A DNA stretch of 11,681 bases from DATCSE01 sp036568605 (GCA_036568605.1 DATCSE010000305.1:1-11681); one strand, 5' to 3'. Counted from the stretch's first letter, positions 1 to 7,294 are shown. Translations and numbers: made by a program. The notes: a model not told the origin generated them from the letters alone.

Positions 1-356
1 CGTCTCAACAGCGCCAGCATGCGCGCCTTCAGTTCGGCGCCGCGCACCGGCTTGACGACGTAGTCGTCCGCGCCCGCCAGCAGCGCCTGCACCACATCAC
101 GCTCGTCGTCGCGATGGGTCACGAAGATGACCGGGGTGTGCGTTCGGTGTTTCGCGCGCAGGGTACGCAGCACATCGACGCCCGTCATGTCGGGCAGTTC
201 CCAGTCGATCAGCATCAGATCGAAGGTGCCGCGCTGCAGCGCGTGCAGCAACGCAGCGCCGCTGCTGAAGCGGTGGCAGGCGTATCCAAGGGCCTCAACG
301 GCACGGGACAGGAAGTCGAGCTGGTGGGAATCGTCGTCGAGAACGGCGACCTGCAT
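1..356 (-). CDS. Response regulator, N-terminal receiver domain (partial, runs off left edge)
   Basis: 118 codons are visible, reading leftward from ATG 356-354; the C-terminal part, including any output domain, lies outside the window. The visible part is a complete CheY-like receiver: acidic pocket D7-D8-D9, phospho-acceptor D51 in LMLIDWELPDMTG, switch residue T80 in VIFVTH, and K102-P103 in YVVKPV. The start is well fixed because an in-frame TGA lies at 374-372 and no other start codon falls between; no good Shine-Dalgarno is visible. It lies 127 bases downstream of the hybrid kinase on the same strand and is the natural final phospho-acceptor of that kinase's Hpt domain (inference). Spacing and sequence are compatible with an OmpR/PhoB-type regulator, but without the effector domain the output (DNA binding or other) is unknown. 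Confidence 0.88.
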   Translation of the reverse strand, partial: MQVAVLDDDSHQLDFLSRAVEALGYACHRFSSGAALLHALQRGTFDLMLIDWELPDMTGVDVLRTLRAKHRTHTPVIFVTHRDDERDVVQALLAGADDYVVKPVRGAELKARMLALLR

Positions 357-483
357 GGAAAGTTGTCGGGATCAGGGGAGGCCGCATTGTGTCTTCTTTG
401 GGTACGGCAGGTTCCAAGACCCGCCACGCAGTCGCTCCATCGAACACCTGCCGCCGCCCCGGCCTGGGCAAGTTGACGAACGA
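357..483. other. Short gap between kinase stop and regulator start
   Basis: This 127-base spacer separates the kinase stop from the response-regulator ATG. It contains an 8-bp perfect inverted repeat, CGGCAGGT at 405-412 and ACCTGCCG at 446-453, with a long 33-base spacer and no T-run, so it is not a convincing terminator. I see no clear promoter. The two genes could be co-transcribed or separately started; the sequence does not decide. Confidence 0.4.
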
Positions 484-3468
484 TCAGCGAGCCCGCATCT
501 TGTCAGCCGGCGCAGGACCGAACGCGTACAGGCCAGCCAAGATGAGTTCGAGTTGCTCGGCCACCCGTTGCGCCAGCACCTGGACCTCGGCTCCGCCCGC
601 GCCAAGCCGGCAAGCGTGCTCCAGCGCGGTCGCCGCTTCGCACAGCACGGACATGCCCAGCGTGTTGGCCTCGTTCTTCAGATCGTGCGCCTCGCGCGTG
701 GCGGCCTCCATGTCGCCGGCAGCCCGCGCCGCGCCGAAGCGTTCGTCAAAGTCCGCTTCCCGCTCGACGAACATGCCCAGTACACGACGGAACAGCTCTT
801 CATCTCCGCCGAGGTTCTCGAGGCCGACACCGGCATCAAACGGGAGATCCGTCAGCGAGGACGCGACCATGTTTGCTCGAGCCTCCGCACCTGGCTCGGG
901 CCGCAGCCAGCGCGCCAGCGTGGCAAACAGCCGCTCGAAGTTGACCGGCTTGGCAATGTGGTCGTTCATGCCCGCTTCGATCACCTTCTCGCGATCACCG
1001 GTCATGGCGTTGGCGGTCATCGCGATGACCGGCAGGTTCTGCAACTCGGGGAGCTTGCGCAGCGCCCGCGTCGCCGCATAACCGTCCAGGACCGGCATCT
1101 GACAGTCCATCAAGACACCGTCAAATGGCGCTCGGCCGAGCCAGTCGAGGGCTTCCTGGCCGTTGGTGGCAATGGTCACCGCGACGCCGGCCTTGCTCAG
1201 CATGTCGACGGCGACCTCCCGATTGAACGGGTTGTCTTCGACCAGAAGCACACGCACACCGCGAAGTCGCGACTGAGCCTGTGCCAGCGTCTCCTGCCGA
1301 CGCATGTTGCGTGTCGCGCCGGACGTGGCACGGCCCAGCGCGGAGGCGCAGGCGTCATGCAGTGCCGACGGCGTCACCGGCTTGCTCAAGATGCCCGGCA
1401 CGGCGAGGCGCACCTCGGCCAGGCGTCGGAGCACTTCCTCGCGGTCGAAGTCTGTCAGCATCAGCACCGTGAGCATCGGATGATGACGGTGCTTGCGCTG
1501 CGTCATCAGGCGCAGACACTCGATGCCATCGATGTCGGGCATCTTCCAGTCCAGCAGCACCAGGTCGTAAGGCACGTTGTCACCGTCCGCCTGCACGACG
1601 CAGCGCAGCGCCTCGGCGGCGCTGGAAACGGCGGTGGCTTGCAAACCGAACCGCCTGGCCACGTCCGCGATGATCGTGCGTGCGGTCGCGTTGTCGTCGA
1701 CGATGAGGACTCGTCGGCCGTTCAGATCGGTGCCGCCCAAGGGCAGCGCCCGCGTCGTTCCCTGAAGCGACTGCAGGGGGAACCGGACCCGAAAGGCGAA
1801 GGAACTGCCATGGCCGACCTCGCTGTGGACCTCCAGTTCGCCTCCCATCAGCTGTACGAGGTTACGGCTGATCGTCAGGCCAAGACCGGTGCCGCCGTAG
1901 CGGCGGGTCGTGGACGAATCGGCCTGTGCGAAGGGTTGGAAGACCCGGCCCAACTGCTCTTCACTCATGCCGATGCCGGTGTCGCGCACCTCGAAGCGCA
2001 GCAGGATCGACGTGCCGGTCCGGTCTTGGACCTCGACCGACAGCACGATCTCACCACGCTCGGTGAACTTGGCAGCGTTGTTGCCGAGATTGAGCAGCAC
2101 CTGCCGCAATCGCGAGGCATCGCCCACCAGCGTCGTCGGCAGGTCCACCGGCGTTGCCACGATGAGCTCCAGGTCCTTCTCGTCAGCGGCGAGCCCGACC
2201 ACGTCGATGACGTTTTCAATCACGTCTCCGAGCTCGAACGGGATGGCTTCGATCGTCAGCATCCCGGCCTCGATCTTGGAGAAGTCCAGGATGTCGTTGA
2301 TCACGCCGAGCAGCGACTCGGCCGACGCGTGGGTCTTGCGGACGTACGACTGCTCGCGCGGCGGCAGATCGCCGTCAAGCGCGAGCGCCGACATGCCGAT
2401 GATCGCGTTCAGCGGTGTGCGGATCTCGTGGCTCATGTTGGCGACGAATTCGCTCTTCGCCTGCGTCGCCGCCTCGGCGTCGACGCGGGCGCGTTCGAGA
2501 TCCAGCGTGCGGGCGCGCACGCGCGCTTCGAGCGTGCGGTGCTGCTCGTGAAGTTCCGCAAGCGATCGCCGGCGCTCCGCGTTCAGGCTGGCGATCGTCA
2601 TCACGGAAATCACGACCGAGGCGAAGAACAGCTGCAGCGAGGTGACGTTCTCCTCGGACGTGCCGATCGCGAACAGGCCGGTGCCGCGCGCTGTCGCGAA
2701 GAACGCGGCACAGGCCACGACAAAGGTGGCGATGGCGCCGCCCGGCGGACCGAAGCGTAGCGCGGCCCACAGCAGCAGCGGCAGCGGCAGGAACTGCGCT
2801 CCGAGCGGAGCGGACAGCCCAAGGATCATCGCGCCTGACGAGAGTTCGGCGACCAGCAGCAGCACGAGCAGCAGCGTCGCGAACTCGGCCGCGCGGTGTG
2901 GCGATTGGAAGCCGAAATAGCGCCGCCATTGCGGCCAGGTCAGGATCAGCGGCGCCAGCAGGCAGTAGCCGAAGAAGTCGGCCAGTGCCCAGCGCAGGAA
3001 GACGGATGCGAACGGCGCGCCGGCCTGCGCGGCGCCCGCCGCGCCGATCAGCCCACCCATCGGCGAGGCCAGCCCGGCCACGAACAACAAGGTGAACAAG
3101 TCCTTCAGGTTGTCGAAGGCCAGCGAGACGGTGCGGGAACTGCGCATCAGCCACAGCATCAGCGCGACTTCGGCAACGTTCGCCACGGCATAGGTGACCG
3201 CGTTGAGCGCCGGGAAGCCGATCCAGAGTTCGGCTAGCGCATACGTCGGAATCGCCAGCAGCAGCACGGTGCGGCGTCGTGGAACCGGCATGGGGAAGAC
3301 CGCCGCGAACATCACCGCGTTGGCCGGCCAAAATGCCGAGATGTTGCTCGGCGCCAGCGAGAACAAGCCGCCGAAGCGGGTACTGAGCAGCACAACGAGC
3401 AAGGTCAGCGGGATCGTCATGACCCCGACGGGCGGCGACGTCTCCTGCGGCAGATGTGGCAGCTTCAC
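484..3468 (-). CDS. MASE1-type hybrid sensor histidine kinase with two receivers and Hpt
   Basis: A 994-residue inner-membrane phosphorelay kinase. Residues about 15-295 form a hydrophobic MASE1-like sensor of roughly eight membrane segments, with the SAFWPANAV motif near 44-52. A short coiled coil (about 296-335) leads to HisKA with H347 in NMSHEIRTPLN. The HATPase follows: N box NNAAKFTE (463-470), G1 DTGIGM (496-501), F box FQPFAQAD (510-517), G2 GGTGLGL (525-531). Receiver 1 has D591/D592, D640, T672, K696; receiver 2 has D788 in LMDCQMPVLDG, T818 and K840. The C-terminal Hpt carries H928 in AHDLKNEANTLG. All catalytic residues are intact. The start is GTG 3468-3466, behind AGGAGGG at 3478-3472; spacing is short (3-4 bases) but the match is strong. 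ATG 3420 is an alternative with a poorer ribosome site. The likely partner is the regulator just downstream. MASE1 ligands are mostly unknown, so the signal is not predicted. Confidence 0.95.
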   Translation of the reverse strand: MKLPHLPQETSPPVGVMTIPLTLLVVLLSTRFGGLFSLAPSNISAFWPANAVMFAAVFPMPVPRRRTVLLLAIPTYALAELWIGFPALNAVTYAVANVAEVALMLWLMRSSRTVSLAFDNLKDLFTLLFVAGLASPMGGLIGAAGAAQAGAPFASVFLRWALADFFGYCLLAPLILTWPQWRRYFGFQSPHRAAEFATLLLVLLLVAELSSGAMILGLSAPLGAQFLPLPLLLWAALRFGPPGGAIATFVVACAAFFATARGTGLFAIGTSEENVTSLQLFFASVVISVMTIASLNAERRRSLAELHEQHRTLEARVRARTLDLERARVDAEAATQAKSEFVANMSHEIRTPLNAIIGMSALALDGDLPPREQSYVRKTHASAESLLGVINDILDFSKIEAGMLTIEAIPFELGDVIENVIDVVGLAADEKDLELIVATPVDLPTTLVGDASRLRQVLLNLGNNAAKFTERGEIVLSVEVQDRTGTSILLRFEVRDTGIGMSEEQLGRVFQPFAQADSSTTRRYGGTGLGLTISRNLVQLMGGELEVHSEVGHGSSFAFRVRFPLQSLQGTTRALPLGGTDLNGRRVLIVDDNATARTIIADVARRFGLQATAVSSAAEALRCVVQADGDNVPYDLVLLDWKMPDIDGIECLRLMTQRKHRHHPMLTVLMLTDFDREEVLRRLAEVRLAVPGILSKPVTPSALHDACASALGRATSGATRNMRRQETLAQAQSRLRGVRVLLVEDNPFNREVAVDMLSKAGVAVTIATNGQEALDWLGRAPFDGVLMDCQMPVLDGYAATRALRKLPELQNLPVIAMTANAMTGDREKVIEAGMNDHIAKPVNFERLFATLARWLRPEPGAEARANMVASSLTDLPFDAGVGLENLGGDEELFRRVLGMFVEREADFDERFGAARAAGDMEAATREAHDLKNEANTLGMSVLCEAATALEHACRLGAGGAEVQVLAQRVAEQLELILAGLYAFGPAPADKMRAR

Positions 3469-3471
3469 GAT

Positions 3472-3478
3472 CCCTCCT
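3472..3478 (-). promoter_or_regulatory. Ribosome binding site deciding the kinase GTG start
   Basis: AGGAGGG on the minus strand lies 3 bases before GTG 3468. It is the best Shine-Dalgarno near the kinase start and supports GTG over the in-frame ATG 48 bases further in. Confidence 0.7.
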
Positions 3479-3503
3479 CGCGACTCCCGGGCCGCAGGGT
3501 ACC

Positions 3504-3623
3504 TTACCGGGACGGCATCCAGTAGGTGCCCACCTTGGTGCTCCCAAGCGCGAGAGCATGAACGCCCCCGGGATTGCTGGCCCCGACTTCGGTCGACCGT
3601 GCGCTGCCTTTAAGGTCGGCCAT
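3504..3623 (-). CDS. Possible 39-residue small ORF upstream of the kinase
   Basis: ATG 3623 to TAA 3504 encodes 39 residues beginning MADLKGSARS and ending VGTYWMPSR. A GGTGG lies five bases before the ATG, which is a modest ribosome site. The stop is 35 bases before the kinase GTG on the same strand, so it would sit in the kinase leader if transcription starts upstream. The peptide has no membrane segment or recognisable domain. It could be a small gene, a leader peptide, a remnant of a longer gene (the frame stays open upstream into the hydroxylase), or chance in GC-rich DNA. I do not recognise it. Confidence 0.25.
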   Translation of the reverse strand: MADLKGSARSTEVGASNPGGVHALALGSTKVGTYWMPSR

Positions 3624-3765
3624 GAATGCCACCGAATCTTTGACCTGACACGGAGTCCGGGTCTTTGCAGCCTCGGCTCCGAGGCACCGAGCGAGCCGTG
3701 CGTGGTATTGAATTCGATTCGGAAGTTCGCGGTTGTCTCGAGTGATGCAAGTCTTGGGCTGAAGG

Positions 3766-5409
3766 TCACTCGACGACAGGCGACGCGCTCGCTGCGTTGG
3801 CGATCGGGTCCGTTCCGGCTTTCGACGACAGCAGCCGCAACGCTTCGCGCAGCACCGACTCGCGGTGATCGGCAGGTCCGTCGTGCAGAACGATGCGGTC
3901 CGGGCGAACGACGGCAATCCATCCCAGCGGGACCACGAACGGCATGAAGGCGCCGGTGATGTCCTCGCAGACCGCGTCCTCGCTGGATGCAGGCGCTGTC
4001 TTGCCGCATGGGTGGATATGCACGAAGCGCGCACCCCGACTTCGCCAGGCCCGGATCAGCGCCGCCGGCAATCCTGCGCAGGGATTGACGCCGAAGCCCA
4101 GGATCGCAAACCCACTGCCCAGGAGGTGGTCACTCAGGCGCATCGTGTTTTCCGACGTACGCAGCCATGCCTGCGGAAAGGTCCCGCCGCGTGCAAGAGT
4201 CGGCACACGGCCCCTCGGCACGAAGCAACCGCGCTTGAACCGGTGCGGCGGCTTGATCTCGAGGTTCTCGAACAGGCGTCTGAGCCGAGGGACGCGCGCA
4301 GCCAGGGCCATCAGCCCATGCGTCCACCACGCGGTCAGCCCGTTGCTGGGCATCACCAGCTTGCCCATGAAGCGGGCCAGATCGATCATCGACCGAACAT
4401 GCGGACGGCGCTCGATGTCGTAGGAGTCGAGCACCGACGCATCCGCCTGTCCGCGCAACACCCACGCGAGCTTCCACGCCAGGTTGGCGACATCGCGCAG
4501 CCCGGCCACCAGGCCCTGCCCCACGAACGGCGGCGTGATGTGTGCGGCATCGCCGACGAGGAACACGCGTCCCGCCTGGAAGCGATCCACGATGCGAGCG
4601 TGGAACCGGTAGACCGCCACGCGCTCGATGGCGGGCTCGCGATCGCCGGTCCAGGGGCGCAGCAGCTCGCGGACGGTGTCCGGATGCTCCATCTGCTCGC
4701 GCGTCTCGCCCGGCCGCAGCTTGAACTCCCAGCGCTGTCGCCCGCCGGGAGCCGGCATGTGCGGGGTGGGCCGCCGGTGATCGCAGATGAATTCGACGTG
4801 GCCGATCGCATCGGCAACGTTCTTGGCATCGACGACAAGCCAGTCCTCGGTGTAGGTCTTGCCCTCGAAACCGAGGCCGATGCTTCGCCGCACCTTCGAT
4901 CCGGCACCGTCGGCACCGACGACGTATTTCGCTTGCACGCGGTGCTGGGCACCGTCCCGCGAACGCAGCGTGACCACCGCACCGTGCGCTGTTTGCGCGA
5001 GGTCCACCAGTTCAACGCCGAGGCGTACGCAGACGCTGTCCAATGCTTGCACGCGCCGCCGCAAGATCGCCTCGAGCTGCGGCTGGTAGAAGGTCACCAG
5101 TCGCGGATGACCATCGATCGCGCCGGCGGTCACGGCTCGGCTGTACGGGCCGAAGAACGGCGACAGCATCCTCACTTCGGGAATCGCGACCGTATCGAGC
5201 TCACCTTCTTCGAGCCCGCACATTTGCAGGATGCGCAGCGCCTCGTTGTCCAGTGCGATGGCGCGCGGCGCCGCGAAGATGTCGGTGGCTTGGTCGATCA
5301 CCAGGGTCGACGTCTGCTGGAGACCGAGAAGGTTTGCCAGTGCGGATCCCACCGGACCCATGCCGACGATGACCACATCGACGTGGTCCGGCAGATCCGT
5401 CTGTTCCAT
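3766..5409 (-). CDS. MhpA-like FAD-dependent aromatic ring hydroxylase
   Basis: 547 residues, close to E. coli MhpA and related class A flavoprotein monooxygenases in length and motif order. The FAD Rossmann motif GMGPVG is at 16-21, the second motif GADGAGSKVRR (165-175) fits the DG site, and VGDAAHITPPFVGQGL (285-300) is the GD site, followed by DVANLAWKLAWVL. The last ~120 residues match the position of the thioredoxin-like C-terminal domain of phenol hydroxylase-type enzymes. Such enzymes use NAD(P)H and O2 to hydroxylate a phenolic ring ortho or para, or to displace a substituent. ATG 5409 follows the upstream oxidoreductase stop by one base (TGA-G-ATG), with no Shine-Dalgarno, so translation is probably coupled. 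The closest named activity is 3-(3-hydroxyphenyl)propionate hydroxylase, but other mhp genes are absent, so the substrate is open; a 2,4-dinitrotoluene-type DntB role is an alternative. Confidence 0.9.
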   Translation of the reverse strand: MEQTDLPDHVDVVIVGMGPVGSALANLLGLQQTSTLVIDQATDIFAAPRAIALDNEALRILQMCGLEEGELDTVAIPEVRMLSPFFGPYSRAVTAGAIDGHPRLVTFYQPQLEAILRRRVQALDSVCVRLGVELVDLAQTAHGAVVTLRSRDGAQHRVQAKYVVGADGAGSKVRRSIGLGFEGKTYTEDWLVVDAKNVADAIGHVEFICDHRRPTPHMPAPGGRQRWEFKLRPGETREQMEHPDTVRELLRPWTGDREPAIERVAVYRFHARIVDRFQAGRVFLVGDAAHITPPFVGQGLVAGLRDVANLAWKLAWVLRGQADASVLDSYDIERRPHVRSMIDLARFMGKLVMPSNGLTAWWTHGLMALAARVPRLRRLFENLEIKPPHRFKRGCFVPRGRVPTLARGGTFPQAWLRTSENTMRLSDHLLGSGFAILGFGVNPCAGLPAALIRAWRSRGARFVHIHPCGKTAPASSEDAVCEDITGAFMPFVVPLGWIAVVRPDRIVLHDGPADHRESVLREALRLLSSKAGTDPIANAASASPVVE

Positions 5410-5410
5410 C

Positions 5411-6448
5411 TCAGGGGGTCCGGGGTAGCAACAGGGCTCGGCCGGGCCGGCGCTCTTGCACGTGTGCGAAGGCAGCGGCTGCTTGTTGCAGCGGCACGGC
5501 GAGGCCGATCGGCAGCTCGACTGCGCGTGCGATCAGCATCGACTGCAACGTGTCCAGCGCCGCGCGGTCGGGCTTGAACGTCACCCAGCGGTACCGCGCA
5601 TGCGGGCTGTGCACCTTCAGCAGCCGGCGCTGCCTCGAGAGATCGCGCAGCGTGGCGCCCAGCCCGCCGATCCAACCCAGGCCATCGAAGTTCTCGAGCA
5701 GCGGATGGACCGCGGTGGCGTGACCGAGCGCGTCCGGCTTCAGCTTCGCCAGCATCGACGCATCGTCCGACCACGAGCCGAAGTTCAGGCTGGCATCGAA
5801 CTGCGTGGGCAAGGAACTCAGCGGTCGGATGCGACGGTCCAGCACGTCTTCAGCGCCCAGATCCGCGCAGGCTTGGACGTCGGGCGTGCTGCACACGGCT
5901 GTCACCCGTGCACCCCATGGCACCAAGAGCTGCATGGCGAGCCGTCCGAGCGCGCCGGAGGCGCCAGCGATCAGCACGCGCCTGCCGCGCGCGGTTGACG
6001 GCTGCAGCCCCACGGCGCGTACCGCCAGGGCCATGGTCGTGAAGCAGTAAGGCAGTGCCGCCAGTTGCTCGCTGCTGCAATGGTCGGGCGCCGGCCGCAG
6101 CCAGCGCGTGTCGGCCAGAACGTCGGTGCGATGCGCGCCCTGCCGCCCAGTGGGTACGAGGCCGTATACCTGCTGGCCCGGCTGCCACGGTCCGGCGTTC
6201 GGTCCCACCGCTCGCACCACGCCGGCGAAGTCGTTGCCGAGGACCAGCGGAAACCGCGCCGCGCCCAACAGCGCCAGCAGGCGCCGGCCATAGCCGGCTG
6301 CACGTTTCACGTCGATCGGATTCACCGATGTGGCGTCGACCTGCACCAGGACTTGCGACCCCGAGGGTTCCAACCCGCGTGGTTCCGCGGCAGCGATCCG
6401 CAGTGCCGCCGGTTGCGCAGGGGCCTGACACTCCAATGCGTCTGACAT
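5411..6448 (-). CDS. MDR-family NAD(P)H quinone oxidoreductase-like protein
   Basis: 345 residues of the zinc-independent medium-chain dehydrogenase/reductase family. The N-terminal GroES-like fold shows TSVNPIDVKRAAGYG (40-54) and GNDFAGVV (71-78); the Rossmann motif AGASGALG is at 161-168. The late segment YRWVTFKPDRAALD (286-299) resembles the RTN4IP1-type quinone oxidoreductase branch. There is no structural-zinc Cys cluster and no catalytic GHE motif, so alcohol dehydrogenase activity is unlikely. ATG 6448 begins just after the AT-rich divergent region; a GAGAG lies about 12 bases upstream, a weak ribosome site. It is the first leftward gene and is coupled to the hydroxylase. A role reducing a quinone made by the hydroxylase, or reducing an enone intermediate, fits the context but is inference. 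Confidence 0.85.
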   Translation of the reverse strand: MSDALECQAPAQPAALRIAAAEPRGLEPSGSQVLVQVDATSVNPIDVKRAAGYGRRLLALLGAARFPLVLGNDFAGVVRAVGPNAGPWQPGQQVYGLVPTGRQGAHRTDVLADTRWLRPAPDHCSSEQLAALPYCFTTMALAVRAVGLQPSTARGRRVLIAGASGALGRLAMQLLVPWGARVTAVCSTPDVQACADLGAEDVLDRRIRPLSSLPTQFDASLNFGSWSDDASMLAKLKPDALGHATAVHPLLENFDGLGWIGGLGATLRDLSRQRRLLKVHSPHARYRWVTFKPDRAALDTLQSMLIARAVELPIGLAVPLQQAAAAFAHVQERRPGRALLLPRTP

Positions 6449-6466
6449 AGACTCGAGCTCTCAAGT

Positions 6467-6484
6467 TGGAACAATACTGACCTG
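6467..6484. promoter_or_regulatory. Degenerate third operator-like site
   Basis: Here GAACA (6469-6473), a 4-base spacer and TGACC (6478-6482) match the GAACA-N4-TGTTC pattern of the two better sites in the left half and 3 of 5 bases in the right half. It lies 20 bp, two helical turns, from the next site and 20-40 bases before the oxidoreductase ATG. It also forms part of two overlapping inverted repeats: GGAACAATA (6468-6476) with TATTGTTCC (6495-6503), and CAATAC (6472-6477) with GTATTG (6484-6489). Confidence 0.4.
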
Positions 6485-6486
6485 TA

Positions 6487-6504
6487 TTGAACACTATTGT
6501 TCCC
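6487..6504. promoter_or_regulatory. Probable TetR operator, site 1
   Basis: TTGAACACTATTGTTCCC has 5-bp arms GAACA/TGTTC separated by 4 bases, the same layout as site 2 at 6541-6558. It lies in the divergent promoter region, closer to the leftward oxidoreductase gene. A TetR-family dimer commonly binds such inverted repeats between itself and a divergent target; the link to this regulator is inference from position and from the repeat being present twice. Confidence 0.65.
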
Positions 6505-6530
6505 TATTGAGCTTAGGTATTCTCCCTGAC

Positions 6531-6559
6531 TTGACGAAAATTGAACACAGATGTTCAAC
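6531..6559 (+). promoter_or_regulatory. Tentative promoter for the TetR gene
   Basis: TTGACG at 6531-6536 is a good -35 hexamer. A 17-base spacer places the -10 at TTCAAC (6554-6559), which is a poor match. The -10 would lie inside operator site 2, consistent with autorepression. No equally clear leftward promoter is visible; TATTGT on the minus strand at 6476-6471 is a candidate -10 without a good -35. Confidence 0.35.
6541..6558. promoter_or_regulatory. Probable TetR operator, site 2
   Basis: TTGAACACAGATGTTCAA is a perfect 7-bp inverted repeat with a 4-base centre. It lies 27 bases before the regulator GTG and just after TTGACG (6531-6536), the best -35-like hexamer for rightward transcription. 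Binding here would block the regulator's own promoter, giving autorepression. Half-sites are offset by 54 bp from site 1, about five helical turns, so both face the same side of the helix. Confidence 0.7.
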
Positions 6560-6584
6560 TGCGACATCTGAAAGGAGTTCCAAG

Positions 6585-7205
6585 GTGCCCCCGACCATCT
6601 CTGCGCAGCAGCGCATTCATCGAGCCGCCATGGAGCTGTTCGCCGAGCGCGGCGTCACGCAGGTCAGCGTCAGCGAACTGGCCGAGGCCGCTGGCGTGGC
6701 GCGTGGCACGATCTACAACAACCTGAAGCAGCCCGAGGCGCTGTTTGAAGCCGTGGCGGCCGACCTGGCCGCGGAGATGGACCGTCGCATCCAGCAGGTT
6801 TTGGCCGGCGTCGCACTGCAAGACCCCGCCGCGCGTCTGGCCGTCGGCGTCCGCCTGTGGATTCGACGCGCGCATGCCGAGCCGCATTGGGGCCGGTTCA
6901 TCACGCGTTTTGCGTTCTCGAACCCGTCGCTGCAAGCAATATGGAGCGGACCGCCCATGGCCGACGTCATGCATGGCATCGAACAGGGCCGCTACGCCTG
7001 CCGGCCGGACCAACTGCCGTCCGTACTGGCGCTGCTGGCGGGCACGGTGCTCGGTTCGATGTTCGTCGTGCTCGAAGGCCACCGCACCTGGCGCGATGCC
7101 GGCGCGGATGCCGTCGAGCTGATCCTCGTGGCGTTGGGCGTTGCCAGAGACGAGTCAAGGAGCTTCGCGGCGGCCGAACTGCCGCCGCTCCCGGAATTGC
7201 CCTAG
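6585..7205 (+). CDS. TetR/AcrR-family transcriptional regulator
   Basis: 206 residues, a normal TetR length. The N-terminal helix-turn-helix is clear: AAMELFAERGVTQVSVSEL then AEAAGVARGTIYNNLKQPEALFEAV, with the recognition helix near 38-46. The C-terminal ligand domain is less conserved, and includes PHWGRFITRF and VLALLAGTVLGSMFVVLEG. The start is GTG 6585, preceded by AAAGGAG (6571-6577) at seven bases. A longer reading from TTG 6507 would add 26 non-family residues and run across operator site 2, so I reject it. It is divergent from the oxidoreductase-hydroxylase pair and precedes the dioxygenase by 89 bases. It most likely represses both arms and is relieved by a pathway substrate or CoA thioester (inference from family and context). 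The effector is unknown. Confidence 0.92.
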   Translation: MPPTISAQQRIHRAAMELFAERGVTQVSVSELAEAAGVARGTIYNNLKQPEALFEAVAADLAAEMDRRIQQVLAGVALQDPAARLAVGVRLWIRRAHAEPHWGRFITRFAFSNPSLQAIWSGPPMADVMHGIEQGRYACRPDQLPSVLALLAGTVLGSMFVVLEGHRTWRDAGADAVELILVALGVARDESRSFAAAELPPLPELP

Positions 7206-7294
7206 CCGCCACCCGTACCTCATCAAACACCTGAAGCCGCACACATCGCGCCGCGAGCGCGAGGGCTGAGCTCCGCCTGCGAAGTTGCAACGCC

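Larger units (their letters stand above)
3469..3765. other. 297-base intergenic region upstream of the kinase
   Basis: This gap separates the hydroxylase stop from the kinase GTG and must hold the 3' end of the hydroxylase transcript and, probably, the kinase promoter. Visible structure: GCCTCGG-CT-CCGAGGC (3670-3685), a tight inverted repeat with no T-run on either side; the 10-bp palindrome CGGTCGACCG (3590-3599); AGGTG-CC-CACCT (3524-3535); and a possible 39-codon ORF (3504-3623, minus). No -35/-10 pair stands out. The 3670-3685 hairpin could help end the hydroxylase transcript, but this is speculative. Confidence 0.45.

Noticed and set aside
405..453. 8-bp inverted repeat between kinase and regulator as a terminator
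   Set aside because: The spacer is too long (33 bases) and there is no T-run; likely chance.
127..2760. 877-codon open frame on the plus strand opposite the histidine kinase
   Set aside because: It lies wholly antisense to a kinase and regulator with intact motifs, has an Arg/His/Gln-rich composition and no recognisable domain; it is a typical GC-rich shadow frame.
3590..3599. Palindrome CGGTCGACCG as an operator
   Set aside because: A single 10-bp self-complementary GC-rich word is expected by chance in DNA of this composition, and no second copy was seen nearby.
2375..4009. 544-codon minus-strand frame overlapping kinase and hydroxylase
   Set aside because: Out of frame with both real genes, Arg/Ala-rich, and spans a clear intergenic region.
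3865..5577. 570-codon plus-strand frame opposite the hydroxylase
   Set aside because: Antisense to a well-supported FAD hydroxylase, low-complexity composition, no domain.
6507..6584. Longer TetR start at TTG 6507
   Set aside because: It would add 26 residues unlike the family and put coding sequence across operator site 2; GTG 6585 has AAAGGAG at ideal spacing.
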